Source: Pseudomonas cremoris (GTDB lineage: Bacteria > Pseudomonadota > Gammaproteobacteria > Pseudomonadales > Pseudomonadaceae). Taken from it: a DNA stretch of 64,000 bases. The notes beneath the pieces are model-generated. The model was given only the letters and a program-made list of their open reading frames with translations. It had not been told where the DNA came from and searched no databases. The number at the start of each line of letters is the position of its first letter. Position 1 is the stretch's first letter. Both the position numbers and the translations under genes were made by a program. Shown one piece after another: positions 32,363-42,655 of this stretch. Location: contig NZ_JAAXCY010000001.1 of the NCBI RefSeq assembly GCF_014230465.1, positions 248,001-312,000 of the forward strand, given 5' to 3'.

Positions 32363-33163
32363 TCACGCTTCGCTAGCGACCCGCGCCTGGCGCTCACGCG
32401 CCACCGCAGGGGCTTTTTCCTTCTCCAGGCGCATGCAGCTTTCCAGGAACAGGTACATGTAGTCGTAGCTCTTGCACACGGCCTGGCGCAGCTCAACCTG
32501 CAGGGCCTTGCTCGGGTTCATCCCGGCCAGGGTGCAGATGATTTCCAGGGCTTCCCACGGGTGGGCGTCATCGTACTGCGCGTGCATCTTCAGCCACTTC
32601 ATCGCACGCTTGCGGTCTTCCTCGGGGAAGGCTGCCGCATAGACGCCGGTGGAGCACACCACGGCAGACCACTCCCCAGTCGCCCCCTCGATTGCATAGT
32701 TGGTCGCAGCAATGGCCACGATCAGCGAGTCAGCCGAGCTGGTGTGCCAGCACCAGTGACTCAGTGCGTGCAATTCCGGCGGCACGTTCTGGGCCTGCAA
32801 GTCTTCCAGGCTGACCCCGTGGGCGCGGGCCCAATGCACCCAATAGTCGGCATGGTTCAGTTCCACGCGAATGTTGCGCATCAGCCAGCGGCGCGCCATG
32901 TCCTCCCCAGGATGGCGGGCAAATTTGGTCTTGGTGAGGTTCTGTGCCATGTACAAGGCAAACTGTTCAACGACGGGCCAGCCACCGATCAGGTAGTGAC
33001 GCATGGTCTTGGCGCTGAGCGTGTTATCGCGCATGCGCTGGTACAGTTCGTGTTCGACAACGCGACGCTTGCTCTCGCTACAGTCCTGGATCAATTGCTG
33101 CGCCCAGGCGGGGTAACTAGAGGCTTCCATAAGCGGGCCGGTTCTGTTGAATGTGTCGATCAC
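32363..33163 (-). CDS. TenA/PqqC-like heme-oxygenase-fold protein
   Basis: The 266-residue, all-helical protein looks like the TenA/THI-4/PqqC family (heme-oxygenase-like fold), with the features W-P-V-V-E-Q-F-A-L-Y-M and the conserved R-N-I-R-V-E-L-N-H-A-D-Y-W segment. TenA hydrolyses aminopyrimidines and PqqC oxidises the PQQ precursor. No thiamin or PQQ gene is adjacent, so the function here is open. It is 45 bp downstream of the GGDEF-EAL gene on the same strand, and convergent with the diguanylate cyclase. Confidence 0.72.
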   Translation of the reverse strand: MIDTFNRTGPLMEASSYPAWAQQLIQDCSESKRRVVEHELYQRMRDNTLSAKTMRHYLIGGWPVVEQFALYMAQNLTKTKFARHPGEDMARRWLMRNIRVELNHADYWVHWARAHGVSLEDLQAQNVPPELHALSHWCWHTSSADSLIVAIAATNYAIEGATGEWSAVVCSTGVYAAAFPEEDRKRAMKWLKMHAQYDDAHPWEALEIICTLAGMNPSKALQVELRQAVCKSYDYMYLFLESCMRLEKEKAPAVARERQARVASEA

Positions 33164-33208
33164 TGTCGGGCTCCTTTTGATGTGTGATTGTACAGACCAG
33201 CAAACGTT

Positions 33209-35671
33209 TCAGCGGAATGTGCCGGGCGCCTTGAACAACAAAGGCTGCGGCCGCACAGGTCGACACTGCAGGCTATCAAAGGTAAACAATTGCGGTCGTT
33301 CAATCAGGTAACCCTGAGCGTAATCCACACCAATTTCGAGTAATGCCTGTTCGATCTGTGGTGTCTCGACAAATTCTGCAATTGTGCGCTTACCCATGAC
33401 GTGGCCGATGTGGTTGATCACCTCGACCATCGCACGGTTAATCGGGTCGTCCAGCATATCCTTTACGAAACTTCCATCGATCTTCAGGAAGTCTACAGGT
33501 AAATGTTTAAGATATGCGAATGAGGACATTCCGGCACAAAAGTCATCCAGAGAGAAGTAGCAACCTAAGGCTTTGAGTTCATTAATAAAGCGGATTGCAC
33601 TCCCGAGGTTTGCAATAGCACTGGTTTCGGTGATTTCAAAACAGATCATCGCCGGCGGGATGTTGTAAGCGTCAAACTTCTCACGCAAGAACCCGAGAAA
33701 GTCTTCATCGCCAATAGTAATGCCTGACAGATTGATCGCACACATCGCCATTGGCAGGCCCGGACGTTCCTGCATGCAGCGAGCGATGATCTTGAACACG
33801 TTCTCCACCACCCAACGGTCCAGCGACGTCATCAAGCCATAGCGCTCGGCAGCCGGGATAAAGCTGTCCGGCAGGATGATGCGGCCCGCCTCATCATGCA
33901 GGCGCAACAAGATCTCGATATGCCCATTACCGCCATCGGTATTGCCCAGGGGTGAAATTTCCTGGGCATACAGGCAAAACCGGTTTTCTTCCAAGGCCAT
34001 GTGCAGCCGTTGCACCCAGGCCATTTCGCCAAAGCGCAGGGACAATTCCGAGTCATCGGCGTGGTACACCTGCACGCGGTTGCGGCCTTTTTCCTTGGCC
34101 ATGTAGCACGCCATGTCGGCGGCGCGCAGCGAGGTTTCCAGGGTGGTCGGGGTTTGGGAGATATGCACCAGGCCGATGCTGACGGTGGTCATGAACGGCC
34201 GCCCCTTCCACACAAAATGCAGGCTTTGCACGGTGTGGCGCAGGCTCTCGGCGATTTTTTCCGCCACGGGCGCCGGGCAGTTTTCCAGCAGGATGCCGAA
34301 CTCATCGCCCCCAAGGCGCGCCAGGGTGTCGCCTTCACGCAGGTCCGATTGCAACAGCGCACAGATATGCCGCAGCAGCTCGTCGCCCGCCGCATGGCCG
34401 CAGGTGTCGTTGACCAGTTTGAACTGGTCCAGGTCAAGGAACATCAGCGCATGCCGCCCGCCCTGTGCAAGGCCTGCCGGGTGCAGTACTTGCTCCAGGC
34501 GGAACTCGAACTCGCGACGGTTGGCCAGGCCGGTCAGGGCGTCATGGGTCGCCTGCCATGACAGGTTGGCGATGTATTGACGCTCCTGGGTCATGTCGTG
34601 CAACACCAGCACCGCGCCGCTGACCTTGCCGGCGCTGCGGATCGGCGCACCCACCAGCGTTACTGAAACCGTGCTGCCATCCAGACGCTGGATGGTCTTT
34701 GAATGCTCGCTGCCGCCCCGGAGTTGCCCTTTGACGATATGTTCGATCAGCGTAAAGCCGTCGGGCTGGGCATTGTCATCCAGCAGGTTGAACAACGCCG
34801 CCAAAGGCAGGCCCTGGGCCTGGGCGGAATTCCAGTGGGTCAATGCTTCGGCCGCTGGGTTCATGTAGGTGATAGCGCCATCGACGTCGGTAGTAATCAC
34901 GCCGTCGCCAATCGACTCCAATGTGATCTGCGCCCGCTCCTTCTCCTCCTGCAAGGCATCTGCGAAGGCGTGGCGCTGCGTCAGCAGCTTATGGGTGCGC
35001 AACAACGCCAGCACGATCAGGCCCAGGGCCGTGGCCAGGTTGGTGATCAACAGCAGCCGCAGAATCATCCGCGAACCTTCGCCCAGCGCATCACTGAAGG
35101 CCTTGGCCGCTGGCGTCACCCCATCGTTGATGGCAATGATATGAGCCTTCCATTGGCGCACATCGTTGGCACTCACCTGGTCGCGGCGGATCGACTGGTG
35201 CATCTCCCGCGCCAGGTCATCAAGTTGCACCAGGTAGCCATCGCCGACGGTCCACAGCTCGATGGCTTTTTCCAGGTAGCTGAAATGGCGAAAATTGAGG
35301 TACAGCCAGATCAGGCTGGACACGTCATCCGGGTGGTTGCCGCCCTTGAGGATGCCGAGCCGCGCGGCCGTAAGGTCCGGGGTGGAGCGGTCGAGCGCGA
35401 TGCGCAACTCGTGCCCGCCCTGGGGTACAGCAATCGCTTGCTGATACTTGAGGTAAGTTGCCTCGTCGCGATTGTCGGCATAGAGCGTCAGGTAATAGAT
35501 GGCGTCTTTCTGGCCCTTGGACCACAAGCTCTCGCCAGCCACGTAGCCACGCACGGCTGAAAGCACGTAGAGACTGACGCAACCCAACAATGCCTGGAAC
35601 AGCACCACGGCGATAAAGGGCCACACAATGCCCAACAGCCGAGGCGTTCCGAGAGTCCGCTTTTGCTTCAT
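33209..35671 (-). CDS. Membrane PAS-GGDEF-EAL c-di-GMP protein
   Basis: The 820-residue protein has two membrane segments (about residues 12-34 and 205-225) around a ~170-residue periplasmic sensor domain, then a PAS domain (about 245-355), GGDEF (about 365-530) and EAL (about 545-800). GGDEF is intact (R-L-G-G-D-E-F). EAL reads E-I-L-L-R, with N-L-S-G, F-E-I-T-E-T, the divalent-metal D-D-F, L-K-I-D-G-S-F and A-E-F-V-E, so phosphodiesterase chemistry is plausible; loop 6 is D-D-F-C-A-G-M-S-S rather than the common D-D-F-G-x-G. It could make, break or only sense c-di-GMP. RbdA has the same architecture, but I do not claim orthology. Start ATG 35671. Confidence 0.9.
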   Translation of the reverse strand: MKQKRTLGTPRLLGIVWPFIAVVLFQALLGCVSLYVLSAVRGYVAGESLWSKGQKDAIYYLTLYADNRDEATYLKYQQAIAVPQGGHELRIALDRSTPDLTAARLGILKGGNHPDDVSSLIWLYLNFRHFSYLEKAIELWTVGDGYLVQLDDLAREMHQSIRRDQVSANDVRQWKAHIIAINDGVTPAAKAFSDALGEGSRMILRLLLITNLATALGLIVLALLRTHKLLTQRHAFADALQEEKERAQITLESIGDGVITTDVDGAITYMNPAAEALTHWNSAQAQGLPLAALFNLLDDNAQPDGFTLIEHIVKGQLRGGSEHSKTIQRLDGSTVSVTLVGAPIRSAGKVSGAVLVLHDMTQERQYIANLSWQATHDALTGLANRREFEFRLEQVLHPAGLAQGGRHALMFLDLDQFKLVNDTCGHAAGDELLRHICALLQSDLREGDTLARLGGDEFGILLENCPAPVAEKIAESLRHTVQSLHFVWKGRPFMTTVSIGLVHISQTPTTLETSLRAADMACYMAKEKGRNRVQVYHADDSELSLRFGEMAWVQRLHMALEENRFCLYAQEISPLGNTDGGNGHIEILLRLHDEAGRIILPDSFIPAAERYGLMTSLDRWVVENVFKIIARCMQERPGLPMAMCAINLSGITIGDEDFLGFLREKFDAYNIPPAMICFEITETSAIANLGSAIRFINELKALGCYFSLDDFCAGMSSFAYLKHLPVDFLKIDGSFVKDMLDDPINRAMVEVINHIGHVMGKRTIAEFVETPQIEQALLEIGVDYAQGYLIERPQLFTFDSLQCRPVRPQPLLFKAPGTFR

Positions 35672-35742
35672 GAAGTCCCTTGCACATGCACTGCTTGGTA
35701 CGCACGCGATAATTCGCTTCCGATAGCTCAGCCTAGGCTAAA

Positions 35743-37545
35743 TCAACGTACTTGTTGCAAGTGTCCATATAACTTGGCGTACAGGCCGCCGTCGGCAATC
35801 AACTGTTGATGATCGCCATCCTCAGCAATATGACCACCGTCAAACACCAATACTCGATCCGCCTGTTTAACCGCCGACAGACGGTGGGCGATTATCAGTG
35901 TAGTACGACCGCTGAGAAACCGCGCCAGCGCCTGGTGCAGGTTGTACTCGGTAGCGGCGTCGAGGGCGGAGGTCGCTTCGTCGAGGATCACCACTTTCGG
36001 TTCGGCCAGCACCATGCGCGCAATCGCCAGGCGCTGACGCTGCCCACCGGAAAAACGCACGCCGGAGCGCCCGACCACACTGTCCAGCCCCAGCGGCAAT
36101 GCCTTGACGGTAGCATCCAGCTGGGCGATTTCCAGCGCCTGCCAGCATGCCTGATCACTGCGGGTGCGGCCCATGGTCAGGTTGGCGCGCACGGTGTCGT
36201 TGAACAGCGCCGGGTGCTGCAACACCACGGCAACGTGCTCGCGAATGGTCTCCAGGCCAATTTCCTGCTGAGTTGCACCGCCGAAACGAATACTGCCGGC
36301 CTGTGGCGTATACAGCCCGAGCAACAGTTGAACCAAGGTACTTTTACCGCCGCCACTGGCACCGACAATCGCAACCTTTTCGCCGGGCGCGATGGCCAGG
36401 TTCAACTGATTGAGCACCAGGTCTTCGCCATAACCAAAATCGAGGCCGCGCACTTCGATGCCGACGGTTTCCCGTCCGGTAAACGGGTCTTCCCCACCGG
36501 CGTATTGCGGCTCGTCGGCGCGCGCCAACAGCTCGTTGATGCGCGTCAGTGCCCCGCCTGCGGCGTAGTAGGCGTATTGCAGGTTGAGCAACTGTTCCAC
36601 CGGCCCGATCATGAACCACAGGTAGCTGAACACCGCGAGCATCTGGCCGATGGACAGGTCGGAAAACAGCACGGTGAGCATCGCGGCTGCACGAAAGATG
36701 TCGATACCGAACTGGAACAACAGGCCACTGGCGCGGCTGGAGGCATCGGTCTTCCACTGCGAATGAATGGCGTAGTCGCGCACTTCCTGGGCGCGCTGGC
36801 CGAGACGCCCAAGGAAGAAGCCCTGGCGGTTGCCGGCACGCACTTCCTGGATCGCGTCGAGGGTTTCAGTGAGCGCTTGGGTGAAGCGTGAAGTGCTGTC
36901 GTTCTCCAACTTTTTCAGGTGCTTGACGCGTTTGCCCAACTGCACCGTGGCATAGATCACCAGCGGGTTGAAGAGCAGGATCAGCAGTGCCAGTTGCCAA
37001 TGCATCCACACCAGGATCGCCGACGTCCCCACCAGGGTGAGCATCGCCACCAGGAAGCGGCTGAGGGTTTCGCCGACGAATTTGTCCAAGGTGTCCAGGT
37101 CGGTAACCAGGTGCGTGGTGACCGTACCGCTGCCCAGGCTTTCGTATTCGCCCAGCGAGATGCGCTTGAGCCGTTCGATCAGGCGCACGCGGATGCGGTA
37201 CACGATATCCTTGGCCAGGCGCGCAAACAGCCGCGCCTGCACCACGTTGAACACCAGCGCACCGCAACGCAAAAGCAGGGTCACCAGCAGCATCAGGCCG
37301 ATGTAACCGGCAGCTTTCTGCCAGCCCAGCGGCAGTGCATGATTCATCACTTTAAGGGCTGCATCGCCATGGCCCAGCAGTACTTCGTCGACCAGTAACG
37401 GCAACAGCAAAGGGATGGGCACGCTGCACAGGGTCGCCAATACGGCGACGCCATTGGCGATCCACAAGGATTTTTTGTGACGCAGGGCCAGGCGGCGAAT
37501 TTCCGCCCAGGTCAGTCGATCAGCACGCTTGCCGGGTTCATGCAC
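35743..37545 (-). CDS. ABC exporter, fused membrane-ATPase half-transporter
   Basis: The 600-residue protein joins six membrane helices (about 20-320) to an ATPase domain (about 360-595), the MsbA/MDR-like half-transporter layout. The ATPase has Walker A G-A-S-G-G-G-K-S-T, Q-loop V-L-Q-H-P-A-L-F, signature F-S-G-G-Q-R-Q-R, Walker B V-V-I-L-D-E-A-T-S-A-L-D and I-A-H-R-L-S. It should act as a homodimer exporting a lipid, peptide or drug; the cargo is unknown. Its first codons overlap the DsbA-like gene by 8 bp, so the two are probably co-translated, which suggests a cargo with disulfides or a shared stress role. Confidence 0.9.
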   Translation of the reverse strand: MHEPGKRADRLTWAEIRRLALRHKKSLWIANGVAVLATLCSVPIPLLLPLLVDEVLLGHGDAALKVMNHALPLGWQKAAGYIGLMLLVTLLLRCGALVFNVVQARLFARLAKDIVYRIRVRLIERLKRISLGEYESLGSGTVTTHLVTDLDTLDKFVGETLSRFLVAMLTLVGTSAILVWMHWQLALLILLFNPLVIYATVQLGKRVKHLKKLENDSTSRFTQALTETLDAIQEVRAGNRQGFFLGRLGQRAQEVRDYAIHSQWKTDASSRASGLLFQFGIDIFRAAAMLTVLFSDLSIGQMLAVFSYLWFMIGPVEQLLNLQYAYYAAGGALTRINELLARADEPQYAGGEDPFTGRETVGIEVRGLDFGYGEDLVLNQLNLAIAPGEKVAIVGASGGGKSTLVQLLLGLYTPQAGSIRFGGATQQEIGLETIREHVAVVLQHPALFNDTVRANLTMGRTRSDQACWQALEIAQLDATVKALPLGLDSVVGRSGVRFSGGQRQRLAIARMVLAEPKVVILDEATSALDAATEYNLHQALARFLSGRTTLIIAHRLSAVKQADRVLVFDGGHIAEDGDHQQLIADGGLYAKLYGHLQQVR

Positions 37546-38173
37546 AGCTTGCTCGCTCCAGCCATCGAGCGAGCAGTGGCGACAGCTCGGACAGCGGTTG
37601 ATAGCCGTTAGTCAACAACGCCAACTGACCATTGCGCTCGGCCAACAACGTCGGGAAACCGGCGATGCCGAGATCCTGCACCCAGGTAAAATCGGCAGCG
37701 GTTGCCGCGTGTTGCTCCGCACGATCGAATGCGCCAGCAAACTCGATACGCGGGATGCCCGCCTCCTCGGCCAGCTCCACCAGCACGCTGGCGAGGGTCA
37801 CGTCGCGGCCCTCGACATAAAACGCGCGCTGGATCAGCCCCAACAGCGTCCATGCACAATCGGGTGCCAGGCTGCGCGCCGTCACAATGGCGCGGCAGGC
37901 AGGCTCGGTGTCATACACAAAACCGTCGGGCAACGCGCCTTCGCGCTTGAACGGCTGGCCGGTAGCCTCGGTGACCGCCTGCCAGTGCTCAAGGATGTAG
38001 CGTCGAGTGGTCGGCTCCAATGCCGCGCCGCTGCCGGTGCGCAAGCCGCCCACCACCAGGTGCAGCTCCACGCCGGCCGCGTGGGCCTGCTCAACCAACG
38101 CTTCGGCCACCGGGGCAAAACCCCAGCACCAGGAACACATCGGGTCCATTACATAGAGCAGGCGCGCGGACAT
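37538..38173 (-). CDS. DsbA-family protein (FrnE-like), CxxC
   Basis: The 211-residue thioredoxin-fold protein has the redox motif C-S-W-C at residues 13-16 and the cis-proline in G-F-P-T. No signal peptide is visible, so it is likely cytoplasmic, as for FrnE-type DsbA proteins. It overlaps the ABC exporter gene by 8 bp and follows TrhO by 3 bp, so TrhO-DsbA-ABC appears to be one transcript. A role in cytoplasmic thiol stress or in exporter-linked oxidation is possible. Confidence 0.82.
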   Translation of the reverse strand: MSARLLYVMDPMCSWCWGFAPVAEALVEQAHAAGVELHLVVGGLRTGSGAALEPTTRRYILEHWQAVTEATGQPFKREGALPDGFVYDTEPACRAIVTARSLAPDCAWTLLGLIQRAFYVEGRDVTLASVLVELAEEAGIPRIEFAGAFDRAEQHAATAADFTWVQDLGIAGFPTLLAERNGQLALLTNGYQPLSELSPLLARWLERASCA

Positions 38174-38176
38174 GGT

Positions 38177-39118
38177 TCAGGCCTCGGAAGGTGATTGCTT
38201 GTAGTTGAAGCCTATCGGGTGCGGCATGTTGCGCGCCTTGGCCAGCTCGATCTGCTTCTGCCGGTCGATGGCGCTGCGGCGAGTCTTCTCCGGCAGTTTG
38301 TCCCAGCAATGCGGGCAACTGATGCCGGCCACATAGTGCTCGGACGCGCGGTCTTCGACGCTCACCGGCGTGCGGCAGGCATGACATTGATCGTAGTCGC
38401 CTTCGCTCAAGTCGTGGCGCACGGTCACGCGATTGTCGAAAACAAAGCAGTCGCCCTGCCACTTGGTTTCTGCCTGCGGCACCTCTTCGAGGTACTTCAG
38501 GATGCCGCCCTTGAGGTGATACACCTCGTCGAAACCTTCGCTCAGCATGTAGCTCGACGCTTTCTCGCAACGAATGCCGCCGGTGCAGAACATGGCGACT
38601 TTCTTGTGCTTGGCCGGATCGAAGTTGGCTTTGATATAGTCGGGAAATTCGCGAAAACTGGTGGTTTTCGGGTCGATCGCGCCCTCAAAAGTGCCGATGG
38701 ACACTTCGTAGTCGTTACGGGTGTCGATCAACAGCACTTCCGGGTCGCTGATCAGCGCGTTCCAGTCTTGCGGTTCGACATAGGTGCCGACTTTTTTATT
38801 GGGATCGACGCCTTCGACGCCCAGGGTCACGATCTCTTTCTTGAGCTTGACCTTGGTGCGGTAGAACGGTTGGTCGTCGCAGTAGGATTCTTTGTGGTCG
38901 ATATCGACCATGCGCGGGTCGGTCTTCAACCACGCGATCAAGCCATCAATACCTTCGCGGCTGCCGGAAACGGTGCCGTTGATGCCTTCTTCGGCGATCA
39001 GCAAGGTGCCTTTGATGCCGTTGTCGACCATCGCCTGCAGCAGTGGCTCGCGCAGGGCGACGTAGTCTTCGAGGGTGACGAACTTATACAGTGCCGCCAC
39101 GACAATCGGTTGAGTCAT
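38177..39118 (-). CDS. trhO: tRNA uridine(34) hydroxylase TrhO (YceA, rhodanese type)
   Basis: The 313-residue protein is the oxygen-dependent tRNA hydroxylase that makes ho5U34 in some tRNAs. It has an N-terminal acylphosphatase-like region with E-E-G-I-N-G-T and a central rhodanese domain with the active cysteine in [11 protein letters not shown] (first Cys about 178). A C-terminal cysteine-rich tail has C-x-x-C (Q-C-H-A-C) and C-P-H-C pairs, a metal-site pattern of this family. The start is ATG 39118. The strong terminator at 39166-39195 isolates it from bolA. Confidence 0.93.
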   Translation of the reverse strand: MTQPIVVAALYKFVTLEDYVALREPLLQAMVDNGIKGTLLIAEEGINGTVSGSREGIDGLIAWLKTDPRMVDIDHKESYCDDQPFYRTKVKLKKEIVTLGVEGVDPNKKVGTYVEPQDWNALISDPEVLLIDTRNDYEVSIGTFEGAIDPKTTSFREFPDYIKANFDPAKHKKVAMFCTGGIRCEKASSYMLSEGFDEVYHLKGGILKYLEEVPQAETKWQGDCFVFDNRVTVRHDLSEGDYDQCHACRTPVSVEDRASEHYVAGISCPHCWDKLPEKTRRSAIDRQKQIELAKARNMPHPIGFNYKQSPSEA

Positions 39119-39165
39119 GGGTGTTCTCTCCAGGTGGCTACCCTCGTAAAGGGTGAACCGGATGC

Positions 39166-39195
39166 AAAAAAAACGCGCCGGCTAAGCGGCGCGTT
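39166..39195 (-). terminator. Rho-independent terminator after bolA
   Basis: Minus strand: AACGCGCCG-CTTAGC-CGGCGCGTT followed by a run of eight T. It ends the DUF2059-bolA transcript before trhO. Confidence 0.88.
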
Positions 39196-39236
39196 GCGGA
39201 TTCTAACAAATGCCGGGTGTCAGAGACACCTGATCA

Positions 39237-39527
39237 TCAGTCATGCCCGCCGGCGCAGGTCGGCGAGGCCGGGGCTGCGTCGATTTTCGCCCACTCATCG
39301 GGCGTATAGGTATGCAGCGCCAGTGCATGAAACTCGCTCATCAGGTCACCCAGGGTGGCGTAGACCTTCTGGTGACGCTTGACGCGGTTGAGCCCCTCGA
39401 ACTGCGGGCTGACCAGCACGGCCTTGAAGTGGGTCTGCAACCCACGGCTGTGCATATGGCTTTCATCCAGCACGCTCAGGTGGTCGGTGCCCAGGGCGGC
39501 AAGCGCCGTTTCGATACGCTGTTGCAT
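39237..39527 (-). CDS. BolA-family protein
   Basis: The 96-residue protein has the BolA fold (KH-like), with the R-V-K-R-H-Q-K-V-Y segment and H-A-L-A-L-H-T-Y-T-P-D-E-W, which gives the BolA glutaredoxin-interacting loop and its histidine ligands. BolA proteins bind iron-sulfur glutaredoxins and affect stress and morphology. ATG 39527 has AGGA 6 nt upstream; ATG 39533 is too near the ribosome site. It follows the DUF2059 gene by 12 bp, and a terminator comes after it. Whether it is BolA or the IbaG type is not decided; its length fits BolA. Confidence 0.88.
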   Translation of the reverse strand: MQQRIETALAALGTDHLSVLDESHMHSRGLQTHFKAVLVSPQFEGLNRVKRHQKVYATLGDLMSEFHALALHTYTPDEWAKIDAAPASPTCAGGHD

Positions 39528-39539
39528 GGTCATTCCTGC

Positions 39540-40058
39540 TTACTTCTTCTTGGCCGGGGCAGCGGCTTTAGGCGCCAGCTCGTTGGTCATGTCTTCCAAC
39601 AGCTTGTTCACCACAGGCACGGCGCTTTCCAGCTTGGCCTGGGTCATCTGGGCCGATTGCTGGGTCAGTTGCGGCATTTTTTCCAGGACTTTCTTGCCCA
39701 GTGGCGACTGGTAGAAAGCAACCAGGTCCTTGAGCTCGGATTCACTGAAGTTTGTGGTGTAGAGCTTGACCATGTCCGGTTTCAGCTTCGGCCAGCCAAT
39801 GGCCTGGTCCAAAGCGGCGTTGGCCTTGGCCTGGTAGCTGTCCAGTACGGACTGCTTGGCGGCAGGCGCTTGGGTCTGTTCGAAACGCTGGGCGAACATT
39901 TGCTGCACTTGCATGTACACCGGGGTACCCAGCTTGTCAGCGTGGGCCAGGGTAAGGAAGGCTTCGGCACTGGCGTTGTGGCTGGCGGTATCGGCAAGAA
40001 CCTGGCCGCTGGCGCACACCAGAGCAACCGCGGTACAGATGGCACGAAGACGAGTCAT
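39540..40058 (-). CDS. Exported DUF2059 protein
   Basis: The 172-residue protein has a signal peptide (ICTAVALVCASGQVLA) and a DUF2059 domain (about 60-150) with F-Y-Q-S-P-L-G-K-K, the family's core motif, and a Lys/Ala-rich tail. It is periplasmic and helical; its function is not known. It is cotranscribed with bolA. Confidence 0.85.
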   Translation of the reverse strand: MTRLRAICTAVALVCASGQVLADTASHNASAEAFLTLAHADKLGTPVYMQVQQMFAQRFEQTQAPAAKQSVLDSYQAKANAALDQAIGWPKLKPDMVKLYTTNFSESELKDLVAFYQSPLGKKVLEKMPQLTQQSAQMTQAKLESAVPVVNKLLEDMTNELAPKAAAPAKKK

Positions 40059-40239
40059 CGAGTTTCCTTTTCTAGCAGGCGAGGTAAGACCCCAAGGGCG
40101 CCCATTCTGCGCCTAAAAAACCTCGCGGCTCAACCCCAGGCCTTGTCGGGCCTGGATTGCCCGATGAAAAGTCTTTTAGGGAACCCACCTGCCCGATCAG
40201 GGCCTAAACTGCGCAAACGAACCTGAAGGAGTGTGCCCG

Positions 40240-41622
40240 ATGAGCCGTATCGAAACCGACAGCCTGGGAGACGTCCATGTCCCGGATGACGCTTACTGGG
40301 GCGCCCAGACCCAACGTTCGCTGGTGAATTTCGCCATTGGTGAGCAACGCATGCCCCTGGCGGTACTGCACGCCCTGGCCCTGATCAAAAAGGCTGCGGC
40401 ACGGGTCAACGACCGCAACGGCGACTTGCCCGCTGACATCGCCCGCCTGATCGAACAGGCCGCCGACGAAGTGCTCGCCGGCCAACACGACGACCAGTTC
40501 CCCTTGGTGGTCTGGCAGACCGGCAGCGGCACCCAAAGCAACATGAACGCCAATGAAGTGATCGCCGGCCGCGCCAACGAGCTGTCGGGCAAGACCCGGG
40601 GCGGCAAAAGCCCGGTGCACCCCAACGATCACGTGAACCGCTCCCAAAGCTCCAACGACTGCTTCCCCACGGCCATGAGCATTGCGGCCGTCCAAGCGGT
40701 GCACCAGCGCCTGTTGCCAGCCATCGCCACGCTTTCCGGTGGTTTGGCCGAACTGGCTGCTCGGCATATGAAGCTGGTGAAGACCGGGCGCACCCACATG
40801 ATGGACGCCACGCCGATCACATTCGGCCAGGAACTCTCGGCCTTCATTGCCCAGCTCGACTACGCCGAACGCGCGGTGCGCAGCGCCCTGCCCGCCGTGT
40901 GCGAACTGGCTCAAGGCGGCACGGCCGTCGGCACCGGGCTCAATGCCCCCCACGGCTTTGGCGAGGCGATTGCCTCCGAGCTGGCGGCGTTGTCGGGGTT
41001 GCCGTTCGTGACCGCACCGAACAAATTCGCCGCCCTCTCCGGCCATGAGCCCTTGGTCACGCTGCACGGCGCGCTGAAAACCCTGGCCGTGGCCCTGATG
41101 AAAATCGCCAATGACCTGCGCCTGCTCGGCTCTGGCCCCCGCGCGGGCCTGGCCGAGGTCAAGCTGCCGGCCAATGAACCCGGCAGCTCGATCATGCCGG
41201 GCAAGGTCAACCCCACTCAGTGCGAAGCGTTATCGATGCTGGCTTGCCAGGTACTGGGCAATGACGTGACCATTGGCATCGCTTCCAGCCAAGGTCACTT
41301 GCAGTTGAACGTGTACAAGCCGGTGATCATCCACAACCTGCTGGAATCGATCCGCCTGCTGGCCGATGGCTGCAACAACTTCCAGGAGCACTGCGTGGCC
41401 GGGCTAGAGCCGGACGCCGTGCAAATGGCTGACCACCTGGAGCGCGGATTGATGCTGGTGACCGCCCTCAATCCGTATATCGGCTATGACAAGTCGGCAG
41501 AAATCGCCAAGAAGGCCTATGCCGAAGGGCTAACGCTACGCGAAGCGGCACTCGACCTGGGCTACCTCACTGACGCCGAGTTCGACCAGTGGGTACGCCC
41601 GGAAAACATGCTGGGCAATTAA
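40240..41622 (+). CDS. fumC: Class II fumarase FumC
   Basis: The 460-residue enzyme interconverts fumarate and L-malate without an iron-sulfur cluster. The signature [16 protein letters not shown] is complete, and [25 protein letters not shown] and G-R-T-H-M-M-D-A form the tetramer active site. ATG 40240 is chosen because GAAGGAG lies 8 nt upstream. It converges with the EamA gene with a 4-bp overlap (41619-41622). Promoter DNA is expected in 40059-40239. Confidence 0.95.
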   Translation: MSRIETDSLGDVHVPDDAYWGAQTQRSLVNFAIGEQRMPLAVLHALALIKKAAARVNDRNGDLPADIARLIEQAADEVLAGQHDDQFPLVVWQTGSGTQSNMNANEVIAGRANELSGKTRGGKSPVHPNDHVNRSQSSNDCFPTAMSIAAVQAVHQRLLPAIATLSGGLAELAARHMKLVKTGRTHMMDATPITFGQELSAFIAQLDYAERAVRSALPAVCELAQGGTAVGTGLNAPHGFGEAIASELAALSGLPFVTAPNKFAALSGHEPLVTLHGALKTLAVALMKIANDLRLLGSGPRAGLAEVKLPANEPGSSIMPGKVNPTQCEALSMLACQVLGNDVTIGIASSQGHLQLNVYKPVIIHNLLESIRLLADGCNNFQEHCVAGLEPDAVQMADHLERGLMLVTALNPYIGYDKSAEIAKKAYAEGLTLREAALDLGYLTDAEFDQWVRPENMLGN

Positions 41623-42575
41623 GAGGCCATGCGCACTCGCCGGGCCTTGAGCCCGGCAATCAGCGACGGCGCCAAGGCCACGGTTGCCGACCCCAGCACC
41701 ACCACCAACGCCCCGGCATAGCCCAGGGCGTTGATCTCTTCGGCATGCACATAGTCCGGCCATAGCCACGCCGACAAAGCCACCGCCACAAACGTCACCA
41801 ACGGCGTGAGCGCCAGGGTCGCGCTCACCCGCGAGGCTTCCCAATGGGCCAGTGCCTCGGCAAACGCGCCATAGGCCACCAGGGTATTCATGCAGCATGC
41901 CAGCAACAGCCAGCCTTGCAGCGGGCTCAAGTCCAGTGCTTCCAGCGGATGCGCCCAAGGCGTGAGCAATACGGCGCAGCACAGGTAGATCACCATCATC
42001 ACCTGCAACGAATTCCACGCCGTCAGCAATTGCTTCTGGCCCAGGGCGTAGAACACCCAGATGGTCGTCGCCAGCAAAATCGTCAGTACGCCAGCGGTAT
42101 AGGTGCCAAGGGAGGTGAGCAGCTCCGTCAGGCGCTGGTTGAAGAACAGGCCGAAGCCACAGATCAGCACCACCAGTCCCACTACCTGGCCCACGCTGAA
42201 ACGCTCCTTGAACACGAACACACTGGCAATCATCAGGAAGATCGGTCCCATCTGCACCACCAACTGTGCCGTGCCGGGGCTGAGCATTTGCAGGCCCACC
42301 AGGTACAGCACGTAGTTGCCGACCAAGCCGCACACGGCCATGCCTACCAGCCATTTCCCCTTGGGGCCGAGCACCTTGGGACTGGGCAAGCGCTTGGTCA
42401 GGGCGAGATAGATGAACAGACAACCGCCAGCGACGGTCAGGCGAAACCAGGTGACGGTGATCGGGTCCATCACCTGCAGCACCTGCTTGAGCTTGATCGG
42501 CAGGATGCCCCAGAGCAGCGCGGTCAGCAGGGTCAGGAGAAAACCGTAGACCCAGCGGCCGGAAGAGATGTGCAT
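41619..42575 (-). CDS. EamA/DMT-superfamily transporter
   Basis: The 318-residue membrane protein has about ten hydrophobic helices in two EamA repeats (about 10-145 and 160-305). Members often export amino acids or metabolites; nothing identifies the cargo here. I choose ATG 42575 because the longer open frame upstream runs into the REPIN at 42656-42743 and is not coding. Confidence 0.87.
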   Translation of the reverse strand: MHISSGRWVYGFLLTLLTALLWGILPIKLKQVLQVMDPITVTWFRLTVAGGCLFIYLALTKRLPSPKVLGPKGKWLVGMAVCGLVGNYVLYLVGLQMLSPGTAQLVVQMGPIFLMIASVFVFKERFSVGQVVGLVVLICGFGLFFNQRLTELLTSLGTYTAGVLTILLATTIWVFYALGQKQLLTAWNSLQVMMVIYLCCAVLLTPWAHPLEALDLSPLQGWLLLACCMNTLVAYGAFAEALAHWEASRVSATLALTPLVTFVAVALSAWLWPDYVHAEEINALGYAGALVVVLGSATVALAPSLIAGLKARRVRMAS

Positions 42576-42655
42576 GAGTGCCCCAGGAGCCAGAGGTGGA
42601 GGAGCCTGCATTCTAGGGGCAATAGCCCGACTCTTGATACGCCACACATCAAAAT

